64,000 nucleotides of DNA, from the NCBI GenBank assembly GCA_903906365.1, contig CAIVKC010000051.1, forward strand, positions 20,249 to 84,248, in the 5' to 3' direction. A model generated the notes under the pieces. That model saw nothing but the letters and a program-made list of their open reading frames with translations, ran no database searches and was not told where the DNA came from. The translations under genes and the position numbers were made by a program. Numbering within the stretch: the first letter of the stretch is position 1; the number at the start of each line of letters is the position of its first letter. Below are positions 56,069 to 64,000 of the stretch, piece by piece. This DNA is from an uncultured Bacteroidota bacterium. GTDB taxonomy: Bacteria > Bacteroidota > Bacteroidia > Chitinophagales > Chitinophagaceae.

Positions 56069-57151
56069 ATGTTTGTAATTGATGCACACCTTGACCTCAG
56101 CATGAACGCCATGGAATGGAACCGCGACTTACGTCAATCCATAGCCCGGATCCGGGATTCGGAAAAGGAAATGACCGATAAACCGGACCGCGGAAAAGGA
56201 ACGGTCAGTTTGCCCGAACTAAGGAAAGCGCAGATCGGCCTGGTGGTTGCCACCCAGATAGCCCGTTATGTGGCACCGGGCAATACCCTGCCCGGATGGC
56301 ATTCTCCCCAACAGGCCTGGGCCCAGACCCAGGGTCAGCTTGCCTGGTACCGGGCCATGGAAGCCGAAGGTGAAATGGTGCAGATCAGGGATCTGGCGGG
56401 ACTGGAAAAACACGTAGCACTTTGGCAGGATGGGGAATCTCCGGAGGAGAAGCCTGTTGGCTTTATATTAAGCCTGGAAGGGGCCGATTCCATGATCACC
56501 CCTGAATATGTGGAAAGGTCTTACCACGACGGCTTAAGGGCGCTTGGACCGGCCCATTACGGCCCGGGGAGATATGCCAACGGCACCAATGCCACCGGAC
56601 CCATGGACCGCAACGGTCTGGAACTGCTAAAGAAAATGGAGCAATTCAATATCATCCTGGATGCAACCCATTTGTGCGATGACGCCTTTTGGCAGGCCCT
56701 GGATCATTTTCACGGACCCGTCTGGGCCAGCCACAATAACTGCCGGGCTTTGGTAAACCACAACAGACAATACAGCGATGAACAGATCCGCGCACTCATT
56801 GAAAGGGGGGCTGTGATCGGAGCGGCTATGGATGCCTGGATGATCGTCCCGGATTGGGTCAGGGGTATTTCAACGCCCCAGCAGTCTGGCTGCAGCCTGG
56901 CAAAACTGGCCGATCACATCGATCATATCTGCCAGATTGCGGGTAATGCCCTGCATGTGGGTATCGGAACGGACCTGGATGGAGGATTCGGTACCGAGCA
57001 GGCTCCCCTGGATGTGGATACCATCAGCGATGTGCATACCCTGCTGGCCCTGTTGGGCCGCCGCGGTTACGACCAGACTGATTTGAGTAATATTGCCCAC
57101 GGCAACTGGCTGGGCTTTCTGAGAAAGGCCTGGTCCGGCCGGCCAGTTTAA
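56069..57151 (+). CDS. M19 family membrane-type dipeptidase
   Basis: 360 residues. Zinc dipeptidase with H7-x-D9 (DAHLD), LSLEGADSM for the bridging Glu, DATHLCDD and VWASHNNCRAL for later His ligands, and IGTDLDGGFG near the end. M19 enzymes often prefer dipeptides with a C-terminal D-residue. No signal peptide is obvious, so it may be cytosolic. Last gene of the operon, 42 nt after the PLP enzyme. Confidence 0.92.
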   Translation: MFVIDAHLDLSMNAMEWNRDLRQSIARIRDSEKEMTDKPDRGKGTVSLPELRKAQIGLVVATQIARYVAPGNTLPGWHSPQQAWAQTQGQLAWYRAMEAEGEMVQIRDLAGLEKHVALWQDGESPEEKPVGFILSLEGADSMITPEYVERSYHDGLRALGPAHYGPGRYANGTNATGPMDRNGLELLKKMEQFNIILDATHLCDDAFWQALDHFHGPVWASHNNCRALVNHNRQYSDEQIRALIERGAVIGAAMDAWMIVPDWVRGISTPQQSGCSLAKLADHIDHICQIAGNALHVGIGTDLDGGFGTEQAPLDVDTISDVHTLLALLGRRGYDQTDLSNIAHGNWLGFLRKAWSGRPV

Positions 57152-57240
57152 AAGAGCGGCACAGACAAGCGCGTATAACCTATGCCGGCATGGAGTTGCA
57201 GCGCACGCGGCGGTGGCCTTGGCAGCGATGAAGCGGATGG

Positions 57241-57675
57241 CTACATACTGGAATGTAAATAATCCTTCAGATGGGAAATGGTCTCCTGCTGAGTCAATAT
57301 GGTTTCCCGGACCAGGTCATTGATGGAAATGATCCCGGTAAGCAAATGGTTGTCAAAAACAGGCAGATAGCGGATGTTTTTGTCTGACATGATCTGCATG
57401 CAGAATTCAATGCTGTCGCTGGGACTGACGCGGGGCAGGTTATCTGACATGATTTCTGAGACCCGGGTGGCCGTCGAGGATTTGCCTTTGAGGATGACTT
57501 TTCTGGAATAATCCCTTTCGGTCATGATACCCAGATAGCGGCTGCCATCCATGACCATCACGGAGCCGATATTCTGGTCGGCCATGATTTTCAGTGCTTC
57601 CAACACGGTGGTGTCAGCAGTGACTGATGTGATTTTGCTTCCCTTGTGGATCAGGATGTCTGCTACTTTTTTCAT
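57241..57675 (-). CDS. CBS domain pair protein
   Basis: 144 residues with two CBS domains, about 8-58 and 74-125, and nothing else. Motifs TERDYSRKV and SINDLVRE close the domains. CBS pairs bind adenine nucleotides and control enzymes or transporters; the partner is unknown. Single minus-strand gene. Confidence 0.88.
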   Translation of the reverse strand: MKKVADILIHKGSKITSVTADTTVLEALKIMADQNIGSVMVMDGSRYLGIMTERDYSRKVILKGKSSTATRVSEIMSDNLPRVSPSDSIEFCMQIMSDKNIRYLPVFDNHLLTGIISINDLVRETILTQQETISHLKDYLHSSM

Positions 57676-58130
57676 ACAGCTTTTTTTTCAGTGAATAACC
57701 TGCTTTGTAATATACGACAATTATTGTTTTTGGAAGAAAAATTATCCGCAGGCCCTTTGCACTTTTTTCGACCTGCACGTACCCGTGCTTTTTCGAATTT
57801 GTATTTTATAATTCATTTAATATCATTGTATTGTAGCTGTTGCTCGTCGCCCCTTCCTCATCTGCAATAAATGGTCCAGCCCTTATAGCCTGGTTTGATC
57901 CCCGATGTCCTGTCCTGTTGGGTCAGGACTCTTTTTTTCCGCGCCCCTGAAATCAAAGGCCGAGCATAAATACTTTTTGGAAACAAAGGGGGCAAAGAAA
58001 GACGTACAGCGCATTGGTAACAATAGCATAAGAAATTGTTCAAAAGACGACGACGAATTTTATTGTACATTGGCGGACTTTTAAAACAGGGGGATTTCTC
58101 CTGGTTATTTTTAACCTCAATAATTTTCAG
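57676..58130. other. Intergenic region with a hairpin
   Basis: 455 nt. A hairpin on the plus strand (GTCCTG near 57907-57912, CAGGAC 57924-57929, then a T-run) looks like a terminator, yet no plus-strand gene lies just upstream. A long minus-strand frame (57858-58736) runs through the HAD gene and is a shadow. Confidence 0.4.
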
Positions 58131-58802
58131 ATGATAAAAATGGTTGTTTTTGACATGGCTGGCACCACGGTAAACGAAAATAATGTGGTTTACAAGACCC
58201 TTCAAAAAGCCATCCAGGAAGCAGGATTTCCGGTAACCCTGGATCAGGTGCTGGCTGAAGGCGCCGGTAAGGAGAAACTGGAGGCCATTAAGTCCATCCT
58301 GAAGGTTTTTGCAGGAAAGCAGGATGAAGGCCTTTCGAATGATATATATAAAAATTTTATTGCCCAACTGGAAACTGCGTACCGGGACCTCGACATTTAT
58401 CCACAGGAGGGGGCCCTGGAGGTTTTCAGCCAGCTGAAGGCAAAAGGTATCCGGGTCGTCCTGAACACAGGTTATAATAAAGAGACGGCCTGGTCTTTGA
58501 CCAATAAACTGGGATGGAAAAAAGGGGTTGAGTTTGATTCCCTGGTTACCGCATCGGAGGTGCCTAACAGCCGGCCTAACCCGGATATGATATGGCTGGC
58601 GATGGATCAGTTCGGCCTGCATGAGCGCAGCGAAGTAGCTAAAGTGGGTGATTCTGTGATAGATGTAGAGGAAGGCCGGAATGCCGGTTGCGGGCTGGTG
58701 GTGGGGATTACAACCGGTGCCCATAGCCGCGCCCAACTGTCCACCTCAAACCCTGACCGCATTATAGACCATCTTACCGAATTATTGCCCCTGCTGGGAT
58801 AA
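58131..58802 (+). CDS. Phosphonatase-like HAD hydrolase
   Basis: 223 residues. HAD nucleophile Asp8 in VFDMAGTT; the +2 residue is Ala10, as in phosphonoacetaldehyde hydrolases, instead of Asp. Lys47 in GAGKEK is placed like the Schiff-base Lys of PhnX, by eye. Later motif NTGYN for the Thr and KVGDSVIDVEEG for the acidic pair. Probably a C-P or phosphate hydrolase; no phnW or other phosphonate gene is near. Confidence 0.87.
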   Translation: MIKMVVFDMAGTTVNENNVVYKTLQKAIQEAGFPVTLDQVLAEGAGKEKLEAIKSILKVFAGKQDEGLSNDIYKNFIAQLETAYRDLDIYPQEGALEVFSQLKAKGIRVVLNTGYNKETAWSLTNKLGWKKGVEFDSLVTASEVPNSRPNPDMIWLAMDQFGLHERSEVAKVGDSVIDVEEGRNAGCGLVVGITTGAHSRAQLSTSNPDRIIDHLTELLPLLG

Positions 58803-58882
58803 GGACGGCATAAACTTTAGTTGTGGATAATTAGAAGTATTTATAAGCTACAGTAGATGTAAATTGTATAAAATTCTTATCT

Positions 58883-59161
58883 ATGGACTCAGGAGCATCC
58901 TTTCACCAGTCACATTTTGGTATGGTAAGCACCATGCATATTTTGAATTCCGGTGAAATCATCTCCTCACTCGCCGAATACCAGAAAGTGGAAGAACGCT
59001 TTTCATGGGTGGATCGCTCCTACATCGTCTCCAAGATTTTGCAGCTCAAAAAGCTCACCGATGATACCAAAAAGTCCGTCATCGTAATTTATGAAGAAGG
59101 GCATCTTATTAAGGAATTTGTTAATGTTGAACATGCTTTCAAGCCGCTCGCATTCTGCTAA
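58883..59161 (+). CDS. Small protein of unknown function
   Basis: 92 residues, no signal. Starts MDSGASFHQSHFGMVSTMH, with helices containing YQKVEERFSWVDRSYIVSKI and a beta-like KSVIVIYEEGHLIKEFVNVEH. I recognise no family. Its codon use and start context are like its neighbours. Between the HAD gene and the beta-lactamase gene. Confidence 0.6.
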   Translation: MDSGASFHQSHFGMVSTMHILNSGEIISSLAEYQKVEERFSWVDRSYIVSKILQLKKLTDDTKKSVIVIYEEGHLIKEFVNVEHAFKPLAFC

Positions 59162-59312
59162 GTCCAAGGGGCTTTCAATTCCTGGAATTTAGGTATAAGA
59201 GGGAACGGTTGACTGCGCATTTTGATCTGACCGCCCCTATCTTTTTTTGGCGGATAGCCAGGTTAATCCGGGCTGATTTGGTCTGGGCCAATCGGGCCTA
59301 ATACATGAACCC

Positions 59313-60077
59313 ATGGACACCCCTTTTTCCCGTATATATGGCCCTGTCTTGCGAACCATGGTGTTCCTGCTTTGGGCGCTGATCCCCCGTTATGGCCAGG
59401 CCCAGGAAAAACCCGGTCATTTGCTCATCACCCCTCTTACGGGTGATTTTTTCATCTACACCACCTGGCATATGCTGGGGGATAAGCCTTATCCCGCCAA
59501 CGGCCTTTATGTCGTAACTGCCCAGGGAGTGGTCCTCTTTGACACACCCTGGGACAGTACCCAGTTTCAGCCCCTGTTAGACAGTATCGCCTGCAGGCAC
59601 CAAAAGAAGGTCATAATATGCGTGGCAACCCATTTTCATGAGGACAGGACCGGCGGGCTGGAAGACTACACCCGCCATGGCATACGGACTTTTACCACCC
59701 TTCAGACAGACCAGTTATCTGAGGCCCATGGCCAAAAGCGCGCCCGGTATCTTATCCTCAAAGACACTTCTTATAGGGTAGGGGCCTGCCGCTTTGAAAT
59801 ATATTATCCTGGTCCTGGACACAGTCCCGATAATATAGTGGTCTGGTTTCCGGATCAACGCATTTTGTATGGTGGATGCCTGGTGAAAAGTACCCAGGCA
59901 ACTGATCTGGGCAACCTCTCGGATGCAGATCCCCTTTCCTGGTCACAGTCCATAAAACATATCCTGAAAAAGTTCGGACAGCCGGCATGGGTTATACCCG
60001 GGCACCTGTCATGGGATAATAACCAGTCACTGCAACATACCCTCCGGTTGCTGGCAGCGTACCAAAAAGGAAAATAG
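59313..60077 (+). CDS. Subclass B1 metallo-beta-lactamase
   Basis: 254 residues; a zinc enzyme hydrolysing beta-lactams, potentially carbapenems. A signal peptide ends near GQAQ (residues 28-31), so it is periplasmic. All six B1 ligands are present: His107-x-His109-x-Asp111 (THFHEDR), His170 (GPGHSPDN), Cys189 (GGCLVKS) and His231 (PGHLSWD), plus Lys192. The sequence resembles BlaB-type enzymes of Flavobacteriia from memory. A second start, Met16 (59358), would also leave a signal. No mobile element, integron or resistance neighbour, so it looks chromosomal and intrinsic. Confidence 0.93.
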   Translation: MDTPFSRIYGPVLRTMVFLLWALIPRYGQAQEKPGHLLITPLTGDFFIYTTWHMLGDKPYPANGLYVVTAQGVVLFDTPWDSTQFQPLLDSIACRHQKKVIICVATHFHEDRTGGLEDYTRHGIRTFTTLQTDQLSEAHGQKRARYLILKDTSYRVGACRFEIYYPGPGHSPDNIVVWFPDQRILYGGCLVKSTQATDLGNLSDADPLSWSQSIKHILKKFGQPAWVIPGHLSWDNNQSLQHTLRLLAAYQKGK

Positions 60078-60119
60078 GGGACCCGCAAACACCGATCCCG
60101 TCATATAAACCGGTGGGGT

Positions 60120-60980
60120 TTACTGAAGCAGGCTTTTTAGATAAAGAATGCTTTGAGGCACCTGCCGGTTCACCTGGTTGCTTTCATCTTCCAAAAAGTA
60201 ATGCCGTATGCCGGTCCTGGCTGCTTGTTTCAATATGGCGGGTATATCCAGTTCGCCCTGTCCGAGGGGCACATCATTTTCAGGACCTGTGAGGCCGGTC
60301 AGGTTTTTGGGAGCTCCTTTCCTGAGGTCTTTTAGATGCATGAGTTTCCAGCGGCTGCCGTATTGCTGAAGCAGCGCCACCGGATCCCCGCCACCAAAAT
60401 GTATCCACATGATGTCCATTTCAAAAGATACGTATTCAGGTTGGGTGTTTTCTATGAGGTAATCAAGGAGGGTTCCCTGCTGGTAGGGTTGAAATTCATA
60501 ACCATGGGGATGATAACAAAAGGTAATTCCGTATTCCCGCATGATTTTTCCAACCCGGTTAAAGTCCCTGACCGCCCTGGACGCATTTTCAAAACTCAGC
60601 GCACCCCCACTATGGGGTATCCATGCGCACATCACGTAGGTGGCTCCCAATACCCTGGCAGCCTGGATTACCGAGTCCGTTGCGCCTGTAATCTGCTCAT
60701 AGGAAGCGCCGATGGAAGGTATGCTGATGCCACGCTGGTCGCATAATTTACGGAATTCCGCAGGCGGTACCCCATTGCTGCTGCCTTCTATTTCGGTAAA
60801 TCCCATTTGTTGAATGGTATCGAGTGTCTTTGCCACATCCAGGGGGAAGCTTTTTCGGAAGGTATAGGATTCCACTCCCAGGGGAGCCGTATAAAACGGG
60901 ATTCCCTTTTGCGCCGGGAGCCTGTTAGGCCATATCAGTATTGTTTCCATCAAAGCAATCAGGAGCACAACGCTTTTCAT
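60120..60980 (-). CDS. Exported sugar phosphate isomerase/epimerase-like protein
   Basis: 286 residues. N-terminal signal peptide, mature part from about residue 25. TIM-barrel motifs of the xylose-isomerase-like family: GVESYTFRKSF, GFTEIEG, FCYHPHGYEF, FEMDIMWIHFGGGD and final HYFLEDESN, with Glu/Asp/His ligands for a metal. The substrate is likely a sugar or inositol derivative in the periplasm. Divergent from the DUF5060 gene. Confidence 0.88.
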   Translation of the reverse strand: MKSVVLLIALMETILIWPNRLPAQKGIPFYTAPLGVESYTFRKSFPLDVAKTLDTIQQMGFTEIEGSSNGVPPAEFRKLCDQRGISIPSIGASYEQITGATDSVIQAARVLGATYVMCAWIPHSGGALSFENASRAVRDFNRVGKIMREYGITFCYHPHGYEFQPYQQGTLLDYLIENTQPEYVSFEMDIMWIHFGGGDPVALLQQYGSRWKLMHLKDLRKGAPKNLTGLTGPENDVPLGQGELDIPAILKQAARTGIRHYFLEDESNQVNRQVPQSILYLKSLLQ

Positions 60981-61313
60981 CAGTGGGGTATTTAGTTTAT
61001 AATGGAGCGGTTTACCGTCGGAAAAAAACCGGTTAATTTGAAATGCAGCCAGGAATCCTACTTACTCCCGATCCGGGCATAAGTCGCAAAGCAAAACCGG
61101 CCTGTCTGAAGGTAGACCTGTGATGTTACAAGTTAAGGCATTGGTTCAGGGGCGCTCTGATACTTTTACAGCTTAATGCAATACTTTTTTAGTAATTCCC
61201 CATGGCCCTGAGGACTCAGACTGGGTTCCCTTGATATATTTACAGGGTCGGGGGAAATATCAAACAATCATACACCACCCGGCACGAATTCTTTCTCTTT
61301 AAATTCAAATGCC
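60981..61313. other. Divergent promoter region
   Basis: 333 nt between the isomerase-like gene (minus) and the DUF5060 gene (plus). TATATTTA at 61235-61242 is a near match to TAnnTTTG for the plus gene, though 72 nt from the ATG. No ORF, RNA or operator is recognised. Confidence 0.4.
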
Positions 61314-63044
61314 ATGAAAATAGTCCTGATAGCGCCCCTGTTCATGTTCTCTTTGCTGGCCCATGCCTCCGCCCCGAAGATCACCTGGATGAAAAGCAAT
61401 TCCGATTCTGTCGGACTATACGAAAAGTTTGAAATCAGCCTGAATCTGAATGCCGAGTACACCAACCCCTTCGATCCCGATCAAATCGATCTGATGGCGG
61501 TATTTACCGCCCCTTCGGGAAAGAAATGGCCAATCAATGGTTTTTATGAATACAGTCATGGGGCAGCCTGGAAATTGAGGTTCTCCCCCAATGAGCTGGG
61601 AAACTGGACCTATTCGCTGGAACTGAAGGATAAAAACGGACGGGCCACCGGCCCTTCGGGGTCGTTTTTTACCACATCCTCTTCCGGCAAAGGTATTTTG
61701 AAGATTGCCGCCAACAGGCGGTTTCTGCAGCACCAGGACGGATCCTCCTTCTACGGGGTGGGCTTTTGGTACAATGACGCTTATACAGGCTTTAACTCCG
61801 GACAGGTAAAGGGCGAAGTGCTTGACAACCTGAAAAAACTGGGTGTCAATTTTATCGGAACTTTTATTACACCACTGGAAACCATTGGCAGTGGTCTTGG
61901 CCGTTATGATCAGAATATCTGCGGCCGTTTGGATGAACTGTTGACATTATGCGAAGACCGAAACATGTACCTGAGCCTGAATCTCTGGTTCCACGCTTTT
62001 TTGTCTGATACCGTCTGGGGCGGAGGTAATATCCGGTGGTATACCAATCCCTATCAACAGGTCACATCCGCAAAAGATTTCTACCGAAGCCCGGAGGCCT
62101 GGAAACTCCAGGAAAAACTATACCGTTATTTTATTGCCCGCTGGGCTTATAGCCAGTACCTGGCAGACTGGTTTGTAATTGATGAGGTAAACGGGACCCA
62201 GGGCTGGGTTACCGGAGACAGTGCCATGGCCAACCGCTGGGCTGCAAAAGTTCAGGATTATTTCAGCAGAAATGATCCGTATCGTCACCTGACCACCGGG
62301 ACCAGAAGCGGCGGAATAAGGGAATACTGGCAGGAGGGCTATCAGACCTTTGACCTGGCCGCCAGGGAAATCTATGAGGCCCAGGGATACCCGATGAATC
62401 AGTCCGGAACACTGGAAGGGGTAAGCGTACATCCGCTGGCCCAGAGTTATGGTATTTATGCCGGACAGATCAACAAACTCTGGAATGGTTTTGACAAGCC
62501 GGCCATCATCGGTGAATCCGGTTGGGATCACACTTTTTATGAGCCGGGGATGCCTGGATACCTGGCTCTTTACCACAATGCCCTCTGGGTCTCCATGGCC
62601 TCCGGGGCGGCCATGACGCCTTTTTGGTGGGCCTATTCCAACAAGTTGAACGAAGTGCTGGTTTCCTCCCAGCTCAGTAGTATCCGAAAATTTACCGACC
62701 AGATTCCTTTTGCCCGTCTTACCCATCCTGCAGTGGCCAGCATCCAGGTAAGCGGCGGGGATGGTTTTGCCATCAGTACCCATGAAATGATTTATGGCTG
62801 GGTGGTCAACCCCCAGACCGATGTGGCCGGAAAAAAAGTGCGGATCGATCAGGTACCGGATGGAACCTACAGGCTGAAGGTTTATCATACCTGGCGTGGT
62901 CAGTTTCTGGACACCACGACGGTCAGCAGCGTTCATGGGACCCTTTCATTTACCATACCTGTGCTTCATATGGACGGGCATGCCAATTATATCGGGCAGG
63001 ACATCGCTTTTATCCTGGAACCTGCGGAATTAAAAAAGCCATGA
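61314..63044 (+). CDS. DUF5060 glycoside hydrolase
   Basis: 576 residues. Signal peptide (about 1-19, ending AHAS), an N-terminal DUF5060 beta-sandwich (to about 115: APSGKKWPINGFYEY, WKLRFSPNELGNWTYSLEL), then a TIM barrel of GH5-like clan A and a C-terminal beta domain (about 480 on). Candidate catalytic Glu residues are Glu291 (VIDEVNG) and Glu401 (IIGESGWDH), 110 residues apart as expected for acid/base and nucleophile. The usual Asn before the acid/base Glu is Asp here. Substrate is probably a plant or algal polysaccharide, unassigned. Confidence 0.87.
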   Translation: MKIVLIAPLFMFSLLAHASAPKITWMKSNSDSVGLYEKFEISLNLNAEYTNPFDPDQIDLMAVFTAPSGKKWPINGFYEYSHGAAWKLRFSPNELGNWTYSLELKDKNGRATGPSGSFFTTSSSGKGILKIAANRRFLQHQDGSSFYGVGFWYNDAYTGFNSGQVKGEVLDNLKKLGVNFIGTFITPLETIGSGLGRYDQNICGRLDELLTLCEDRNMYLSLNLWFHAFLSDTVWGGGNIRWYTNPYQQVTSAKDFYRSPEAWKLQEKLYRYFIARWAYSQYLADWFVIDEVNGTQGWVTGDSAMANRWAAKVQDYFSRNDPYRHLTTGTRSGGIREYWQEGYQTFDLAAREIYEAQGYPMNQSGTLEGVSVHPLAQSYGIYAGQINKLWNGFDKPAIIGESGWDHTFYEPGMPGYLALYHNALWVSMASGAAMTPFWWAYSNKLNEVLVSSQLSSIRKFTDQIPFARLTHPAVASIQVSGGDGFAISTHEMIYGWVVNPQTDVAGKKVRIDQVPDGTYRLKVYHTWRGQFLDTTTVSSVHGTLSFTIPVLHMDGHANYIGQDIAFILEPAELKKP

Positions 63045-63515
63045 AACCGCTCCATTCCTGTCGGGTAAAACCCGTGCGCCCCGAAATCTTCCCGCATGGG
63101 TTCAGCTAAGCAATCTCTCACTAAATTCAGGAGAATGCCCCTACCAGGATGCACCGTTCTTTCTATGAGTCCATTGTCACCGGGAAACCCTCCGGCAATC
63201 CGTCATCTGCTTGAGGGCTGAAACCCCCTCCACCTGTTTGTCAGATATCGGGGGTTAATTTCTTTGCCAGGATATTGAATGGTACCCCATTTTATCATGC
63301 CCGTGTCATGGAGGGGCTGCCTGACAGCCGCAACCGGGGGAGGATTGTTTTATGGGAAATTGGGGGGACTTGCCCCCGTTAGACAGATTGGTTTGCTTCT
63401 GGTATAAAGCGTCTTTTTGGTTAAGGCAGGCGGGGGGGAACCATAACATGCTTACAAAGGGTTCCCTTATTTGAGGCCTGCGGCCTGAACCTTATGGCTC
63501 CAGGGGGAGGGATCG
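63045..63515. other. Intergenic region without a recognisable gene
   Basis: About 470 nt after the glycoside hydrolase gene. No coding frame is supported. A 5-bp hairpin CGGGT/ACCCG near 63062 without a T-run is all that is seen. Confidence 0.4.
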
Positions 63516-63550
63516 AAAAAAAAATAGGCTATTCAAATGAATAACCTATT
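63516..63550 (-). terminator. Terminator of tRNA-Met
   Basis: AATAGG/CCTATT and TATTCA/TGAATA arms (63523-63550) with one mismatch; on the minus strand this hairpin is followed by nine T (plus-strand A at 63516-63524), just after the tRNA. Confidence 0.8.
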
Positions 63551-63577
63551 TTCTATTGACCTATAAATCAATCTCTG

Positions 63578-63651
63578 TAGCGAAGAGGAGATTTGAACTC
63601 CCGACCTTCGGGTTATGAATCCGATGCTCTAACCAACTGAGCTACCTCGCC
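63578..63651 (-). tRNA. tRNA-Met (anticodon CAU)
   Basis: 74 nt. Minus strand starts GGCGAGGTAGCTCAGTTGG, with acceptor, D arm, anticodon loop TTCATAA (CAU), and T arm GGGAG-TTCAAAT-CTCCT. Discriminator A at 63578; CCA is not encoded. The anticodon stem has one A31-C39 mismatch. The D-loop with AGTTGGTTA and unpaired-free G1-U72 acceptor suggest the elongator form; an initiator usually has a C1 mismatch. Elongator is likely, not certain. Confidence 0.9.
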
Positions 63652-64000
63652 AAACGGGCTGCAAAAATATAGAAATCCATCAACAAGTTGAAATCAAATC
63701 AGGATTAAAGTGAATTATGTCCCTGTTAATTAGGCAGGAGGGAACTGCTGGCGGCTTCAGCAAGGTTTGTAGGGATGTATCGAGCCCAAAAGCTTTCGGG
63801 CAGGTACAAAAAAAGGGCCTTCTGTAGAAACAAAAGGCCGTCTAACGATTGCTTGCCATATGAAAGAGTTCTGAATAATTCGTATTTGGACAAGGAAGAT
63901 AAGTTGACCGCTATCCGGAAACAAAATCAGGGTATTGGTTATATCCCCGTTTCTCCCTTGCTGATACAAAATAAAGCCTTTTATATTTTTAAAACAAATA
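63652..64000. other. Window end, minus-strand hairpin only
   Basis: No gene is supported in the last 349 nt. GGCCTT (63816-63821) and AAGGCC (63834-63839) form a hairpin; on the minus strand it is followed by seven T (plus-strand A at 63808-63814), like a terminator for a gene to the right of the window. Confidence 0.5.

Noticed and set aside
57858..58736. 292-residue minus-strand frame over the HAD gene
   Set aside because: It covers the phosphonatase-like gene in antisense, and the composition is not protein-like.
1..64000. CRISPR arrays, insertion sequences, prophage, integrons and rRNA
   Set aside because: I looked for repeated spacers, terminal inverted repeats with transposase, phage structural genes and rRNA segments and found none.

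Overview
The window is chromosomal DNA of a Bacteroidota bacterium, most likely of the Chitinophagaceae/Chitinophagales type (the rank below phylum is a guess). Evidence: the rpsL-rpsG-fusA-rpsJ-rplC gene order without tuf; promoters of the Bacteroidota form TTTG-20 nt-TAnnTTTG in front of rpsL and rpsJ; A/T-rich start regions without clear Shine-Dalgarno sites; and a gene set typical of the phylum (separate parE and parC with a DUF1835 gene, a BlaB-like B1 metallo-beta-lactamase, a DUF5060 glycoside hydrolase, a large Asp-box sortilin-like protein). I found no phage, insertion sequence, integrase, CRISPR array or rRNA. One tRNA-Met is present.

Layout. 1-6274: the str operon (rpsL, rpsG, then fusA behind its own terminator and promoter), followed by two exported proteins that are not ribosomal, a Tyr/Trp/Gly-rich protein and a dipeptidyl peptidase IV. 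6313-19198: a long S10-spc operon, rpsJ to secY and map (rpsJ, rplC, rplD, rplW, rplB, rpsS, rplV, rpsC, rplP, rpmC, rpsQ, rplN, rplX, rplE, rpsN, rpsH, rplF, rplR, rpsE, rpmD, rplO, secY, map). The usual continuation (infA, rpmJ, rpsM, rpsK, rpsD, rpoA, rplQ) is absent; an M20 peptidase and a flavoprotein follow instead. 22050-25407: a PLP aminotransferase on the minus strand and rpsA with a strong terminator. 26547-33336: a minus-strand operon parE, DUF1835 gene, serine hydrolase, parC. 33407-41251: a ModF-like two-ATPase protein, small exported or acidic proteins, an oligosaccharide flippase, an M1 aminopeptidase and a peptide-binding lipoprotein.

41265-50036: a 1054-residue Asp-box protein, a lipoprotein MsrA, a 65-residue membrane protein, a MutS2-type ATPase without the Smr nuclease domain, a receiver-only response regulator and rpiA. 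50133-57151: an MFS transporter plus trehalase (minus), divergent from a four-gene operon GntP permease, RidA, D-serine dehydratase/D-threonine aldolase-like enzyme and M19 dipeptidase, which reads as a D-amino-acid or D-dipeptide catabolic unit. 57241-63044: a CBS pair protein, a phosphonatase-like HAD hydrolase, a 92-residue unknown, a B1 metallo-beta-lactamase with all six zinc ligands, an exported TIM-barrel isomerase-like protein and a DUF5060 glycoside hydrolase. 63045-64000 holds only tRNA-Met and two minus-strand terminators.

The first third is core translation machinery and the rest is mostly nutrient scavenging and cell-envelope functions. The observations most worth following are the D-amino-acid cassette, the beta-lactamase, the interrupted ribosomal superoperon and its 334-nt rpsJ-rplC leader. 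All gene functions are assigned by reading motifs; no database search was run.
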